NCBI GenBank assembly: GCA_902778265.1
Contig: CACYXI010000025.1
Span: forward strand, 1-54,912
Origin: an uncultured Bacteroidales bacterium
GTDB lineage: Bacteria > Bacteroidota > Bacteroidia > Bacteroidales > Bacteroidaceae
Direction: 5' to 3'
DNA: 54,912 nt
Part shown: positions 36,901-43,182 of the stretch, one piece after another
How positions within the stretch are numbered: position 1 is the stretch's first letter
Layout of the letters: each line of letters opens with the position of its first letter
Notes under the pieces: model-generated
What the model was told of the DNA's origin: nothing
Seen by the model: only the letters and a program-made list of their open reading frames with translations
The model's database searches: none
Made by a program: the position numbers and the translations under genes

Positions 36901-37097
36901 CCGTTCCCCGACTTTACGCTCACCACTGCACCAATGATAGGTTCATGAGTACGTGAATCCACCACCGCACCCCTCAAAGTCTGAGCCTCTACACTTTGCA
37001 AACCGAAGAAGGTGATGATAAAAGAGAAAAGAGAAATGAAAAATCCTCGTGATTTGAGTTTCTTTCTAAAAATGTTTGTATAAATCTTTATTGTCAT
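33993..37097 (-). CDS. SusC/RagA-family TonB-dependent outer-membrane transporter
   Basis: 1034 residues, the usual length. Signal segment near residues 17-38; then a CarboxypepD_reg-like domain (LRGAVVDSRTHEPIIGAVVS), the TonB box/plug region (LQGVVVVGYGTQKKSDLAGA, VRVRGGSS, PLYVIDGFPIYN, DIESINILKDASATAIYGSR) and a long beta-barrel ending in FGAVIGF. It imports oligosaccharides or peptides captured by its SusD partner, driven by TonB. The locus lacks a sigma/anti-sigma pair, a hybrid two-component regulator and glycoside hydrolases, so the sulfated substrate may be small or be cut by enzymes encoded elsewhere. Confidence 0.93.
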   Translation of the reverse strand: MTIKIYTNIFRKKLKSRGFFISLFSFIITFFGLQSVEAQTLRGAVVDSRTHEPIIGAVVSVKSGNGGTSTDVDGRFSLAVKTVPTTIVASYTGYNNEEISIFEVTEDEILIEISENFNALQGVVVVGYGTQKKSDLAGAVSSVKLDDIKGTNAASFDGLLNGKSAGVQVTPTSGQPGGGISIRVRGGSSVQGGNEPLYVIDGFPIYNSSATAGVLSGSATNPLASINPNDIESINILKDASATAIYGSRGANGVVIITTKQGKAGERAKIVYEASVGVQSLRKKIDVLDAPNFAKLRNESLYDQNPSGGRNQYLSDSEINALGHGTDWQDEAFRSAFAQNHNLSVTGGTEKTHYAVSVNWLDQDGIIINTDFSRISGRLNLDSQLSKLLRLGINATVSKNVSNVAPSGVVGALLLMPPTATIYEEDGSYTLRNPFENIFSNPISTLNQVTNKSQSYKFLGTGFVDFSLAKGLNLKFLFGADIDSGREYSYVPSTTYEGSSVQGQGTIGNILRESWLNENTLTYSNDWNDNHHFDALVGFTQQKYRIETQASGSSGYVTDLTTYNNLSSGSVVATPSSSAQENALISYLARANYNYLHRYYITASIRRDGSSRFGKDNKWGTFPSVGLSWLASEENFLKPLSKTISSLKVRASYGKTGNQEIGNYQSLSTLSSTTYMFGGTNVIGFTPDRISNNDLGWETTHQFDLGVDVALLNNRLDLTIDAYIKKTTDLLLSVEIPYTTGYGTSLQNYGSVRNVGVEFSLTSHNIVKKNFTWDTDFNISFNRNEVLSLGNGSDYYIYGSMNTGSYIAKVGEALGSFYGLVTDGILQKGEEVEKAKYTSAPASAKAGDQLYKDIDGDGSFSTTNDRTIIGNAQPDFTFGLNNTLRYKQWNLSFFLQGVVGNDIINANELSLSLYSGQQNATARALGRWTETNPSTTVNRAKLDPATNFSDLYVEDGSFLRLKTATLAYNFKKNVLRSLHLSSLKLYVTGNNLWTLTNYSGFDPEITTASNIYQGRDSGAYPVAKSYSFGAVIGF

Positions 37098-37270
37098 ATT
37101 GTTATCCTATCATTATTATTATAATGAATCAAAAATGTCTTATCACCCATTTAGGTCGAAAAGTAAATGAATGGGAATTTTGGGGGTATGTGCAAAAATT
37201 GTTTTGTCGTTTTTTATTCCTAAAAATCAGGTAAAACATTGCCTATTACAAAAATTAGCAGCCTTAATGC

Positions 37271-37299
37271 TATCCCCCTCCTCCCATAAGCGAGGAAGG
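37271..37299 (-). terminator. Possible hairpin after the first PstS-like gene
   Basis: CCCCCTCCTCCCATAAGCGA then GGAAGGGG (37272-37299) can form a stem of eight to ten pairs directly downstream of the stop at 37315, but no T-run follows. The rest of the 217-base spacer before susC has no clear -33/-7 pair that I can find. Confidence 0.4.
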
Positions 37300-37314
37300 G
37301 GATAAAAGTATTGT

Positions 37315-38187
37315 TTATCTCAATGCAGTCATTGCTCCATGCACCTTGAGGAATCCCTGTCTTGTAACAATTTCCTGTCCCTTGGTCTGTATCCATGTCA
37401 CAAAGTCGCGAACCTTCTGGTTATCGGATGTGATGACGACTTCGCCTACCGCTGCACTTGGCTTCGCTGTATTGTTGATGTATTCGGTGAGTGCGTCAAT
37501 GTTGGCAAGGGCAGCACGTTCCTCATCGCTTACGCGGTCGTTGCCGTCCAGGTCTATGCTCAGCACGCTTATGCCTTGCTGTGGCTGACGGTTGTTGAGG
37601 TCGTAGATGAGGTTTGCCACATTGAAACTGATGGCATCCGTCTGCTGCTTCACCACAGAGATTACGTTTTCCTCACGTCCCAACACCTTTTTACCCCTTA
37701 GCAGGTTAGGGGTGGTGTGAAGATTTTCCGCAAACAACTTCGTGATGACAGCCTTTGAACCTGAGAGTGAATACACGGTGCCTGGGAGTGGCTTCTCACC
37801 CTCCTCCTCAGCATCGAGAGTCTCCTCGTATGTAGGCTGTACAAAGATTTGCTTGCCCAATTTTCCGTTAATGCCCTTGCGAAGTTTCTTGTTTGTGAGA
37901 ATCTCATTCTCGCTGTTGGCAATAGGCAGAATGACGAACTTGCCAATGGCAGCAAGGTCATTGTCTGCAATTTGAACGTTAGCGTCAGCATCAGCCGAGT
38001 TCACCACCTCAATCTGCACTTCGGCATTCTCCTTATTGTATTCATTGGCAAGACTTTCCACGAGAGCCCTTGCGAATGTAACGTCCTTGATTCCGATACG
38101 CACTTTCTGTGCATTTGCAGTGAGAGCGCCTGAAAGCAATGCGAAAGCCACTACTGCGACAGTTCTGAAGTTCCTGAATTTTTCCAT
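37315..38187 (-). CDS. Divergent PstS-like periplasmic solute-binding protein
   Basis: 290 residues; signal peptide ends at TANAQ, with no lipobox. It is a shorter relative of the lipoprotein at 41813-42790: FNVANLIYDLNNRQPQQGIS with VLSIDLDGNDRVSDEE aligns with FNNIGYAYDNTTMQPLPGIR with VLPLDVNGNGKIDAEE there. Both carry an EF-hand-like loop (DLDGNDRVSDEE here; GNG becomes GND). The N-terminal ligand loops typical of PstS (SGAFALYPL, GAGKG) are not recognisable, so the ligand could differ. Its promoter carries the shared palindrome and its leader the tandem 77-bp element. It precedes susC by 217 bases. Confidence 0.65.
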   Translation of the reverse strand: MEKFRNFRTVAVVAFALLSGALTANAQKVRIGIKDVTFARALVESLANEYNKENAEVQIEVVNSADADANVQIADNDLAAIGKFVILPIANSENEILTNKKLRKGINGKLGKQIFVQPTYEETLDAEEEGEKPLPGTVYSLSGSKAVITKLFAENLHTTPNLLRGKKVLGREENVISVVKQQTDAISFNVANLIYDLNNRQPQQGISVLSIDLDGNDRVSDEERAALANIDALTEYINNTAKPSAAVGEVVITSDNQKVRDFVTWIQTKGQEIVTRQGFLKVHGAMTALR

Positions 38188-38320
38188 TTTTTTGTCTCCT
38201 ATTTTTATTTATAGTGAAAAGTTGAAAGTTTTTCAGGTTCTCTGGCTATCTTTTTTTCGGAATGCTTATTAGCGATGCAGATTTCTAACCTCATAACCTT
38301 CCAACTTAATATTTCTGAAT

Positions 38321-38474
38321 GCAAACTTAGGCTCGCACGAAGGAAATAGTGCGTGTCAGCCTCTTAAAAGGTTGGCGCACGTCTCTGATTTCTGAGTGCA
38401 AACTTAGGCTCGCACGAAGGAAATAGTGCGTGTCAGCCTCTTAAAAGGTTGGCGCACGTCTCTGATTTCCGAGT
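38321..38474 (-). promoter_or_regulatory. Structured 5' leader: two tandem 77-bp units
   Basis: Two head-to-tail copies (38321-38397, 38398-38474) lie between the promoter and the first PstS-like gene. In the RNA sense each unit has GTGCG, then CCAACCTTTTAAGAGGCTGACA, with CCA/TGA-flanked CCT and AGG able to pair, then CGCAC, then TATTTCCTTC and GTGCG. The middle CGCAC can pair with either GTGCG, giving two exclusive hairpins. A single 65-bp copy leads the second PstS-like gene. It matches no riboswitch class I know. Confidence 0.55.
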
Positions 38475-38475
38475 G

Positions 38476-38544
38476 CAAAGGTAATACATTTTGTAAATTC
38501 ATGAAATCGCAAGTATTAGTGACCATATAGCCAATATTAGTGAT
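38476..38544 (-). promoter_or_regulatory. Promoter and palindromic operator of the first PstS-like gene
   Basis: On the minus strand TTTC (38503-38506), 19 bases, TACCTTTG (38476-38483). The operator ATAGCCAATATTAGTGAT (38527-38544, plus strand) matches 15 of 18 positions of the cysD palindrome and starts 43 bases upstream of the -7 box. A further half-site ATTAGTGA lies at 38515-38522. Confidence 0.65.
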
Positions 38545-38714
38545 GTTATATGTAATTAATGTTTGTTGATATCATGGAATGAAGGGATTCGTTTACTATA
38601 ATTTCTCATGGAAAGGCTCGAAGATATCTATATATAAATTAAGAATTTCGTTGTGCTCTCATGTTAAAAACATTGTTTGGCTATTATATCAAAAAAATGT
38701 CATTTCTGGTAGAA
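38545..38714. other. AT-rich spacer without recognised features
   Basis: Between the operator of the first PstS-like gene and the GNAT stop codon. I see no frame, repeat or clear hairpin here. Confidence 0.4.
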
Positions 38715-39203
38715 CTAACGAGTAGAGGAGAGATTCTTTTGCATATAGATGGTTGTTGCAGTATGACCTGAGTTTCCCAGTCGGTTAGGGATATGCTTGA
38801 ACCCCAACTTCTCATACATAGAAACTGCATGAGAGAATTCAGTAAAGCTTTCTATGTAGAGGTTGCTGTAGCCTGCCGTCCGTGCCGCTTCAATGACTTG
38901 CTGCATAAGTTTCTTGCCCATACCCTTGCCACGAAGCTTTGGAGAGAAATAAAATTTAACGAGTTCGGCATACCCCTCTGGCAAACCTTCTGTTGGGTAA
39001 TATCCACATCCTCCAAGTACTTCTCCTTCATATTCCACTACAAAATACTCACACCTTGGATGCTGAAAGTTCTCGAACATAGTCTGCGTACGTGGATCAT
39101 CATACACCGTGTTGAGCAAAGGTGCATGATATTCCTCAAACACTGAACGGATGAGCTTTGCCAAAGCATCATTGTCCGATTGTTGTATATTTCTTATTGT
39201 CAT
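38715..39203 (-). CDS. GNAT-family N-acetyltransferase
   Basis: 162 residues, single GNAT domain. The acetyl-CoA loop is in LRGKGMGKKLMQQVIEAART (R/Q-x-x-G-x-G/A form), preceded by the strand YAELVKFYFSP and followed by LYIESFTEFSHAVSMYEKLG. The substrate cannot be told. It stands alone between repeat spacers, with no operon partner, so it is probably unrelated to the sulfur genes on either side. Confidence 0.85.
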   Translation of the reverse strand: MTIRNIQQSDNDALAKLIRSVFEEYHAPLLNTVYDDPRTQTMFENFQHPRCEYFVVEYEGEVLGGCGYYPTEGLPEGYAELVKFYFSPKLRGKGMGKKLMQQVIEAARTAGYSNLYIESFTEFSHAVSMYEKLGFKHIPNRLGNSGHTATTIYMQKNLSSTR

Positions 39204-39532
39204 TAATGTAAAAATACTAAATTATCAATGTTAAGTAAATGTACATAATAATTTTTATAATCAAGAATTAGAGAAATTAGAGATTTTTCTTTTGAATTTA
39301 TGAGAGATTTGTCGAAGACCCTCTGACCATCGGGAAGAAATTTGAGAAAGGTCGCTTACGCTCCTGTTAATCACGGCCATTCTCAATGCTACGCAAGCAG
39401 CAAAAATTGACTTTCCCTTCGGCCGTCGAGCTAAACCTTCTCAAATTCTCTAATTCTTGATTATAAAAATAAATTTGATCACTTACTTATGATATGATTA
39501 TTGAGAATTGTGTATTTCCATATAGCTCCATA
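39204..39532. repeat. MITE-like repeat, copy 3 of 3, in a gene-free spacer
   Basis: The element spans about 39256-39475: TATAATCAAGAATTAGAGAA at the left and CTCTAATTCTTGATTATAAA at the right, with AGATTTGTCGAAGACCCTCT and GGTCGCTTACGCTCCTGTTA inside, and CTTTCCCTTCGGCCGTCGA. The last 57 bases have no recognised feature. Confidence 0.65.
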
Positions 39533-40270
39533 TCATTTCTCATTCAGCACTATGTCAAGGAAATACCATATCTGCTTCTGCCACCATGGCCAGTCGTGTG
39601 CGCTGTCATATCCCCAGTAGTCACACCAATGTGGCACTCCCTTCTGTGCAAGCACGGTGTCAAGGCGGCGTGTTGATTCAAGAAGTTCGTCTTCCCAGCT
39701 ACCCTGTCCTACACAGCATATTATCCTACGCTGACGGTATATGTTCCAATAATAGTGGTCGGAAGGCATCCATGTGAGGTAGTCGATGGGCGAGTTGCCA
39801 TATACAAGTTCGTCGCTGTAATCGCCGAAGAAATAGCTTGCATGATATAGTCCACTGAGGGCAATGAGCGTATCGAAGAGGTCGGGGCGCCGGAAGAAGA
39901 AGTTACCAGAGTGGAATCCGCCCATAGAGCAGCCCGTCACGATGAAGGTCTCATCGCCACGGCGTACCTCTGGTATCACCTCGTCTATTACATAGTGATA
40001 CCACCGCTCGTGTTGCTCTATGCGCCATCGTGGATTACCGTTAGTGTCGCTCCATGTCTCACCGTCGATGCTATCAACGCATATCAGTCGTATTCTGCCT
40101 TGTTCAATAAATTGCGCTACGGCATGGACCATTCCCATATTCTCATAGTCGAAGAACCTTCCGTTCTGTGAAGGGAATACGAGTACTGGGCGTCCACTGT
40201 CGCCATAGGTCTTATATTCCATGTCGCGACCGAGCGACTGGCTATAGTGCTTGATATAGTTTGTATTCAT
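39533..40270 (-). CDS. Alpha/beta-hydrolase esterase family protein
   Basis: 245 residues, no signal peptide. Nucleophile elbow GCSMGGFHSG (Ser about 114), preceded by the strand ETFIVT; the acid is probably in SWEDELLES or nearby and the His in YDSAHDWPWW close to the C-terminus, as in the putative-esterase (esterase D-like) family. Its start is 17 bases after the stop of the ATP-grasp gene, so the two form an operon. Natural substrate is unknown; the pairing suggests a product of the ATP-grasp ligase or a related ester. Confidence 0.82.
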   Translation of the reverse strand: MNTNYIKHYSQSLGRDMEYKTYGDSGRPVLVFPSQNGRFFDYENMGMVHAVAQFIEQGRIRLICVDSIDGETWSDTNGNPRWRIEQHERWYHYVIDEVIPEVRRGDETFIVTGCSMGGFHSGNFFFRRPDLFDTLIALSGLYHASYFFGDYSDELVYGNSPIDYLTWMPSDHYYWNIYRQRRIICCVGQGSWEDELLESTRRLDTVLAQKGVPHWCDYWGYDSAHDWPWWQKQIWYFLDIVLNEK

Positions 40271-40287
40271 ATATTTTTCCTTTCCTT

Positions 40288-41520
40288 TTATTTTTTCTCA
40301 TGTACGAACCTTATGAATTCGTCTTTTTCCTGTCTTGTCTTTATTTTCACGGTGTACATTTGGTTGCCCATTGCTCCCGAAAGAATGTCGGGCATACGCT
40401 CGCACATCACGATATGGGCATTATATTTTGCAAGAATCTCCTCATGGCTGTGAGTATATTCGTAGATGTCCCTACGCGATGCAAACACGCAGAAGTACTC
40501 ATCCTGCCATACGGTGCTGAGTGCATTGCCACTATCGTGCTGCGAACTCCTTGCAAGTTTTGACTTGCCGAATGCCACCATGTCTGCCCATATCTTATAG
40601 ACGTTAGTGGAATGGGCAAAGTTTATCATATCAGGTGTGTAACCGCCTGCCGGGCGCATATTTACTTCAAGTGCCACAAAGTCGCCCTCCTCACCAAGGT
40701 TCTTTCTCGCTTTGTCAAGACGGAAATATTCCAGATGCACAAAGCGGTTAGTTACTCCGAATGCCTTCACCGTCTCACGACCAATAACGCTTAGCGACTC
40801 TGGAATTTCCTGCGCCACGTAATATGACAGGTCGAGTTTCTTGTTCACTATATCCATGATGCTTGGTGGCCACACAGTCATTGATTCAAAGATAGCCTCA
40901 CCTGTATTGTTTACTATTGCATCATACGAGCATATCTCACCCGTGATGAACTCCTCGATTACATAGTCCTTGTCGGCAAATGACCTAAAGAATGCCCTCA
41001 GTTCCTGTTCGTCGTGAATTTTATGCGTACCTCCTGCACCAACACCAATGTCAGGCTTGGCAATGACAGGGTAGCCACATTTTCCGCAGAATCTCAATGC
41101 AGCATCCAGACCTTCGCTCACTTTCTGCTGACGCGCTGTTGCTATACCATTCGCCTGATATATCTTCTTCATCTCCGATTTTTCCTTGATGAAACCGATC
41201 TTGTCGTTCTGTATGCCTGTGGTTACGTTGAAGTCTGTGCGCAGACGTGCATCCTGCTCAAGCCAGTATTCGTTGTTCGACTCAATCCAGTCTATCTTAC
41301 CATATTTGAATGATAGGAATGCAACCGCCTTGAACATCTGCTCATAACACTCCATATTCTCCACGCGATAATATTCAGTAAGTGACTCTTTCAGCTCCTC
41401 GCTTAGCGATTCGTAGGGAGCATCAGCAATGCCAAGCACGTTTACTCCGTTCTCTTTCAGATTACGGCAAAACTGCCAATACGTATGAGGAAATTGTGGT
41501 GATATAAATATAAAATTCAT
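40288..41520 (-). CDS. ATP-grasp domain carboxylate-amine/thiol ligase
   Basis: 410 residues. N-terminal Rossmann-like part (MNFIFISPQFPHTYWQFCRN), then the ATP-grasp fold: KCGYPVIAKPDIGVGAGGTH nucleotide loop, DYVIEEFITGEICSYDAIV, and the metal-binding FVALEVNMRPAGGYTPDMIN. ATP-grasp enzymes form acyl-phosphates and join them to amines or thiols; the family here is close to the uncharacterised 'carboxylate--amine ligase' type. The small C-terminal region is unlike biotin carboxylase. It forms a two-gene operon with the esterase and has a good promoter of its own. Confidence 0.8.
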   Translation of the reverse strand: MNFIFISPQFPHTYWQFCRNLKENGVNVLGIADAPYESLSEELKESLTEYYRVENMECYEQMFKAVAFLSFKYGKIDWIESNNEYWLEQDARLRTDFNVTTGIQNDKIGFIKEKSEMKKIYQANGIATARQQKVSEGLDAALRFCGKCGYPVIAKPDIGVGAGGTHKIHDEQELRAFFRSFADKDYVIEEFITGEICSYDAIVNNTGEAIFESMTVWPPSIMDIVNKKLDLSYYVAQEIPESLSVIGRETVKAFGVTNRFVHLEYFRLDKARKNLGEEGDFVALEVNMRPAGGYTPDMINFAHSTNVYKIWADMVAFGKSKLARSSQHDSGNALSTVWQDEYFCVFASRRDIYEYTHSHEEILAKYNAHIVMCERMPDILSGAMGNQMYTVKIKTRQEKDEFIRFVHEKK

Positions 41521-41660
41521 GTTCAGTCTATCCGTTTTTATTTGAATGATTGATGTATATGAGATTATGGAATAGTGGGTGTTTGTTTCTGTCTATCAAA
41601 CCTTTTCCCTTATTCCCCTCATCCTTTTTCCTTTCACCCTTTTTCTAAATTTTTCCGAGT

Positions 41661-41731
41661 GCAAAATTACAGTTTTCTGTTCTTATCTACAATCACAAGA
41701 ACATGGTAAGTTTGTACCACGATTGTGGTAT
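41661..41731 (-). promoter_or_regulatory. Promoter of the ATP-grasp/esterase operon with upstream palindrome
   Basis: On the minus strand ATTG (41689-41692), 20 bases, TAATTTTG (41661-41668). The palindrome TACCACGATTGTGGTA (41715-41730, one mismatched pair) sits at about the same distance upstream as the operators of the sulfur/phosphate genes but has a different sequence, so it may bind another regulator. Confidence 0.55.
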
Positions 41732-41771
41732 CAAGAGTTTCTATTGGATGATTATAGATGACGGATAACAG

Positions 41772-41802
41772 AAAAAAGCCTCATACTTTTTTGTACGAGG
41801 CT
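41772..41802 (-). terminator. Rho-independent terminator of the second PstS-like gene
   Basis: In the minus-strand sense AGCCTCGTAC, AAAAAA, GTATGAGGCT, then TTTTTT: a ten-pair stem followed by a T-run, 10 bases after the stop codon at 41813. It is the clearest terminator in the window. Confidence 0.85.
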
Positions 41803-41812
41803 ATCGGTTTCT

Positions 41813-42790
41813 TTACTTTCCAAGCTGTTGCAGCGAGCCATCAAGTTTTTCCTGCGGTATTGAGATATAACCCACCGCATCGTTTGTCTTCTGACCGTCA
41901 GTCAGGATATATCTCAGGAATGCTACGACAACAGGGTCGGTAGGAATGCCCTTAGATACAAGGTATAGGTCGCGTGCTGGTGGTGAAGGATACCTGCCCT
42001 CTGCAATGGCTTTGGTTATCTGATCCTTTGTGGCGTAGAAATCCTCCTCAGCGTCTATCTTGCCATTGCCGTTTACGTCAAGTGGCAGTACGCGGATGCC
42101 AGGCAATGGCTGCATGGTGGTGTTGTCGTAGGCATAGCCAATGTTGTTGAATCCGATTGCGAGTGGATTCTTCGACACAGCCGTTGCCACGCCAGGATCA
42201 CCATGAACGCCCTCGCCCTTGAGGTCCTCCTGATGCTTACCCAACCAGTTTGCCCATGTCTCAGCGGCACCACAGGCATCAGAGCGTGTGAAGAGTGCAA
42301 TGCTCTCCTTGGCTGAAGGGATAAGTTGTGACCATGATTTCAGTGAGCCGTTAATCCAAATGTCTTGTGCCTCATTGAGCTTAATGCCTCGCTTTACAAG
42401 TTGTGCGTAATGAGGGTTTTTCTCGTTGATGGTTGGTACTACTGCGTCCTTTGCAACGGCAAATCCTACAGCACCCTTGTCTGTTTCTTCCTTTGAAAGT
42501 TCGCGTGATACCATACCGAGATCTACTTGTCCTGTCAATGCATCAGTAATACCCTTACCTGCACCACCACCATCAATCTCGATCTTTACATCTGGATGTA
42601 GTTTCTGGAAATCCTCTGCCCACTTTACTGCAAGTGGATAGAGAGCAAATGCACCAGAGAGTGAAATGCGACCAGAGATTTCCTCTGTATTGGCATTGTT
42701 TTTACTTTTCTTGTTCCCGCAAGAATTGAATGTTAGTCCGAGAGCCAATATGGCTGCTGCGAACAAGGTTGAAGCAATTTTTTCTTTCAT
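41813..42790 (-). CDS. PstS-family solute-binding lipoprotein (phosphate, possibly sulfate)
   Basis: 325 residues. A signal peptide ends in FNSC24, a plausible lipobox. PstS-type ligand loops are visible: SGAFALYPLAVKWAEDF, GGGAGKGITDALTGQVDLGM, VSRELSKEE and FTRSDACGAAETWANWLG. An EF-hand-like loop DVNGNGKIDAEE (about residue 245) has all the usual side-chain ligand positions. It has its own promoter with the shared palindrome and a one-unit structured leader, and lies next to sulfite reductase, not to pstC. Family membership says phosphate; the neighbours and the regulation argue for sulfate or a related oxyanion. Confidence 0.82.
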   Translation of the reverse strand: MKEKIASTLFAAAILALGLTFNSCGNKKSKNNANTEEISGRISLSGAFALYPLAVKWAEDFQKLHPDVKIEIDGGGAGKGITDALTGQVDLGMVSRELSKEETDKGAVGFAVAKDAVVPTINEKNPHYAQLVKRGIKLNEAQDIWINGSLKSWSQLIPSAKESIALFTRSDACGAAETWANWLGKHQEDLKGEGVHGDPGVATAVSKNPLAIGFNNIGYAYDNTTMQPLPGIRVLPLDVNGNGKIDAEEDFYATKDQITKAIAEGRYPSPPARDLYLVSKGIPTDPVVVAFLRYILTDGQKTNDAVGYISIPQEKLDGSLQQLGK

Positions 42791-42907
42791 TTATTTTTCT
42801 CCTGTTAAATTTGCGCCCCCTTCATTCTCTCGAGGAAGAGAGGCTTCAGATGTTAATTATTGTATCAGTAAAACTCCCTCTATGGGGATGGATGGTACTC
42901 CTGAATT

Positions 42908-42995
42908 CTTCGTGCAGCGTGTGAAGTAACTTGCACGAAGAAAATAGTGCGTGTCAGCCTCTTAAAAGGTTGGCGCACGTCTCTGATTTCCGAGT
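42908..42995 (-). promoter_or_regulatory. Structured 5' leader of the second PstS-like gene, one unit
   Basis: 42931-42995 is nearly identical to each 77-bp unit in front of the first PstS-like gene. Here the distal hairpin is replaced by a perfect one, CTTCGTGC (42908-42915) with GCACGAAG (42933-42940). Different flanks with the same core suggest the core is the functional part. Confidence 0.5.
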
Positions 42996-42996
42996 G

Positions 42997-43066
42997 CAAA
43001 GGTAGTGATTTCCTCTGATGTGCAAAATAGCATCTACGTGGTATATGTCTAACCAAAATTAGTTAG
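42997..43066 (-). promoter_or_regulatory. Promoter and palindromic operator of the second PstS-like gene
   Basis: On the minus strand TTTG (43023-43026), 18 bases, TACCTTTG (42997-43004). The operator CTAACCAAAATTAGTTAG (43049-43066) is the weakest of the four (12 of 18 positions), but is itself a near-palindrome and starts 44 bases upstream of the -7 box. Confidence 0.6.
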
Positions 43067-43078
43067 ATTGAGAGCAAA

Positions 43079-43112
43079 AGAAGAGGTGCCTAAGAACAAT
43101 CCCAAGCACCTC
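43079..43112 (-). terminator. Terminator after the sulfite reductase gene
   Basis: In the minus-strand sense GGAGGTGCTTGGGATTG, TTCTTAGGCACCTC then TTCTTTTG: a stem of about eight pairs (GAGGTGC with GCACCTC) with a T-rich tail, 70 bases past the stop at 43183. It separates this gene from the downstream PstS-like promoter. Confidence 0.65.
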
Positions 43113-43182
43113 CAGATTAAAGTAGGAAAAATATATGTGCGTAAAAAAGCACTGATTGTATTAAAAGTCTAACCAAGCCTTT

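Noticed and set aside
38321-38474. Known riboswitch class (cobalamin, SAM, TPP)
   Set aside because: None of the conserved core sequences I know for these classes can be found in the repeated unit.
41813-42790. Calling the PstS-like protein a confirmed sulfate-binding protein
   Set aside because: Sequence alone places it in the phosphate-binding PstS family; sulfate is only suggested by neighbours and shared regulation.
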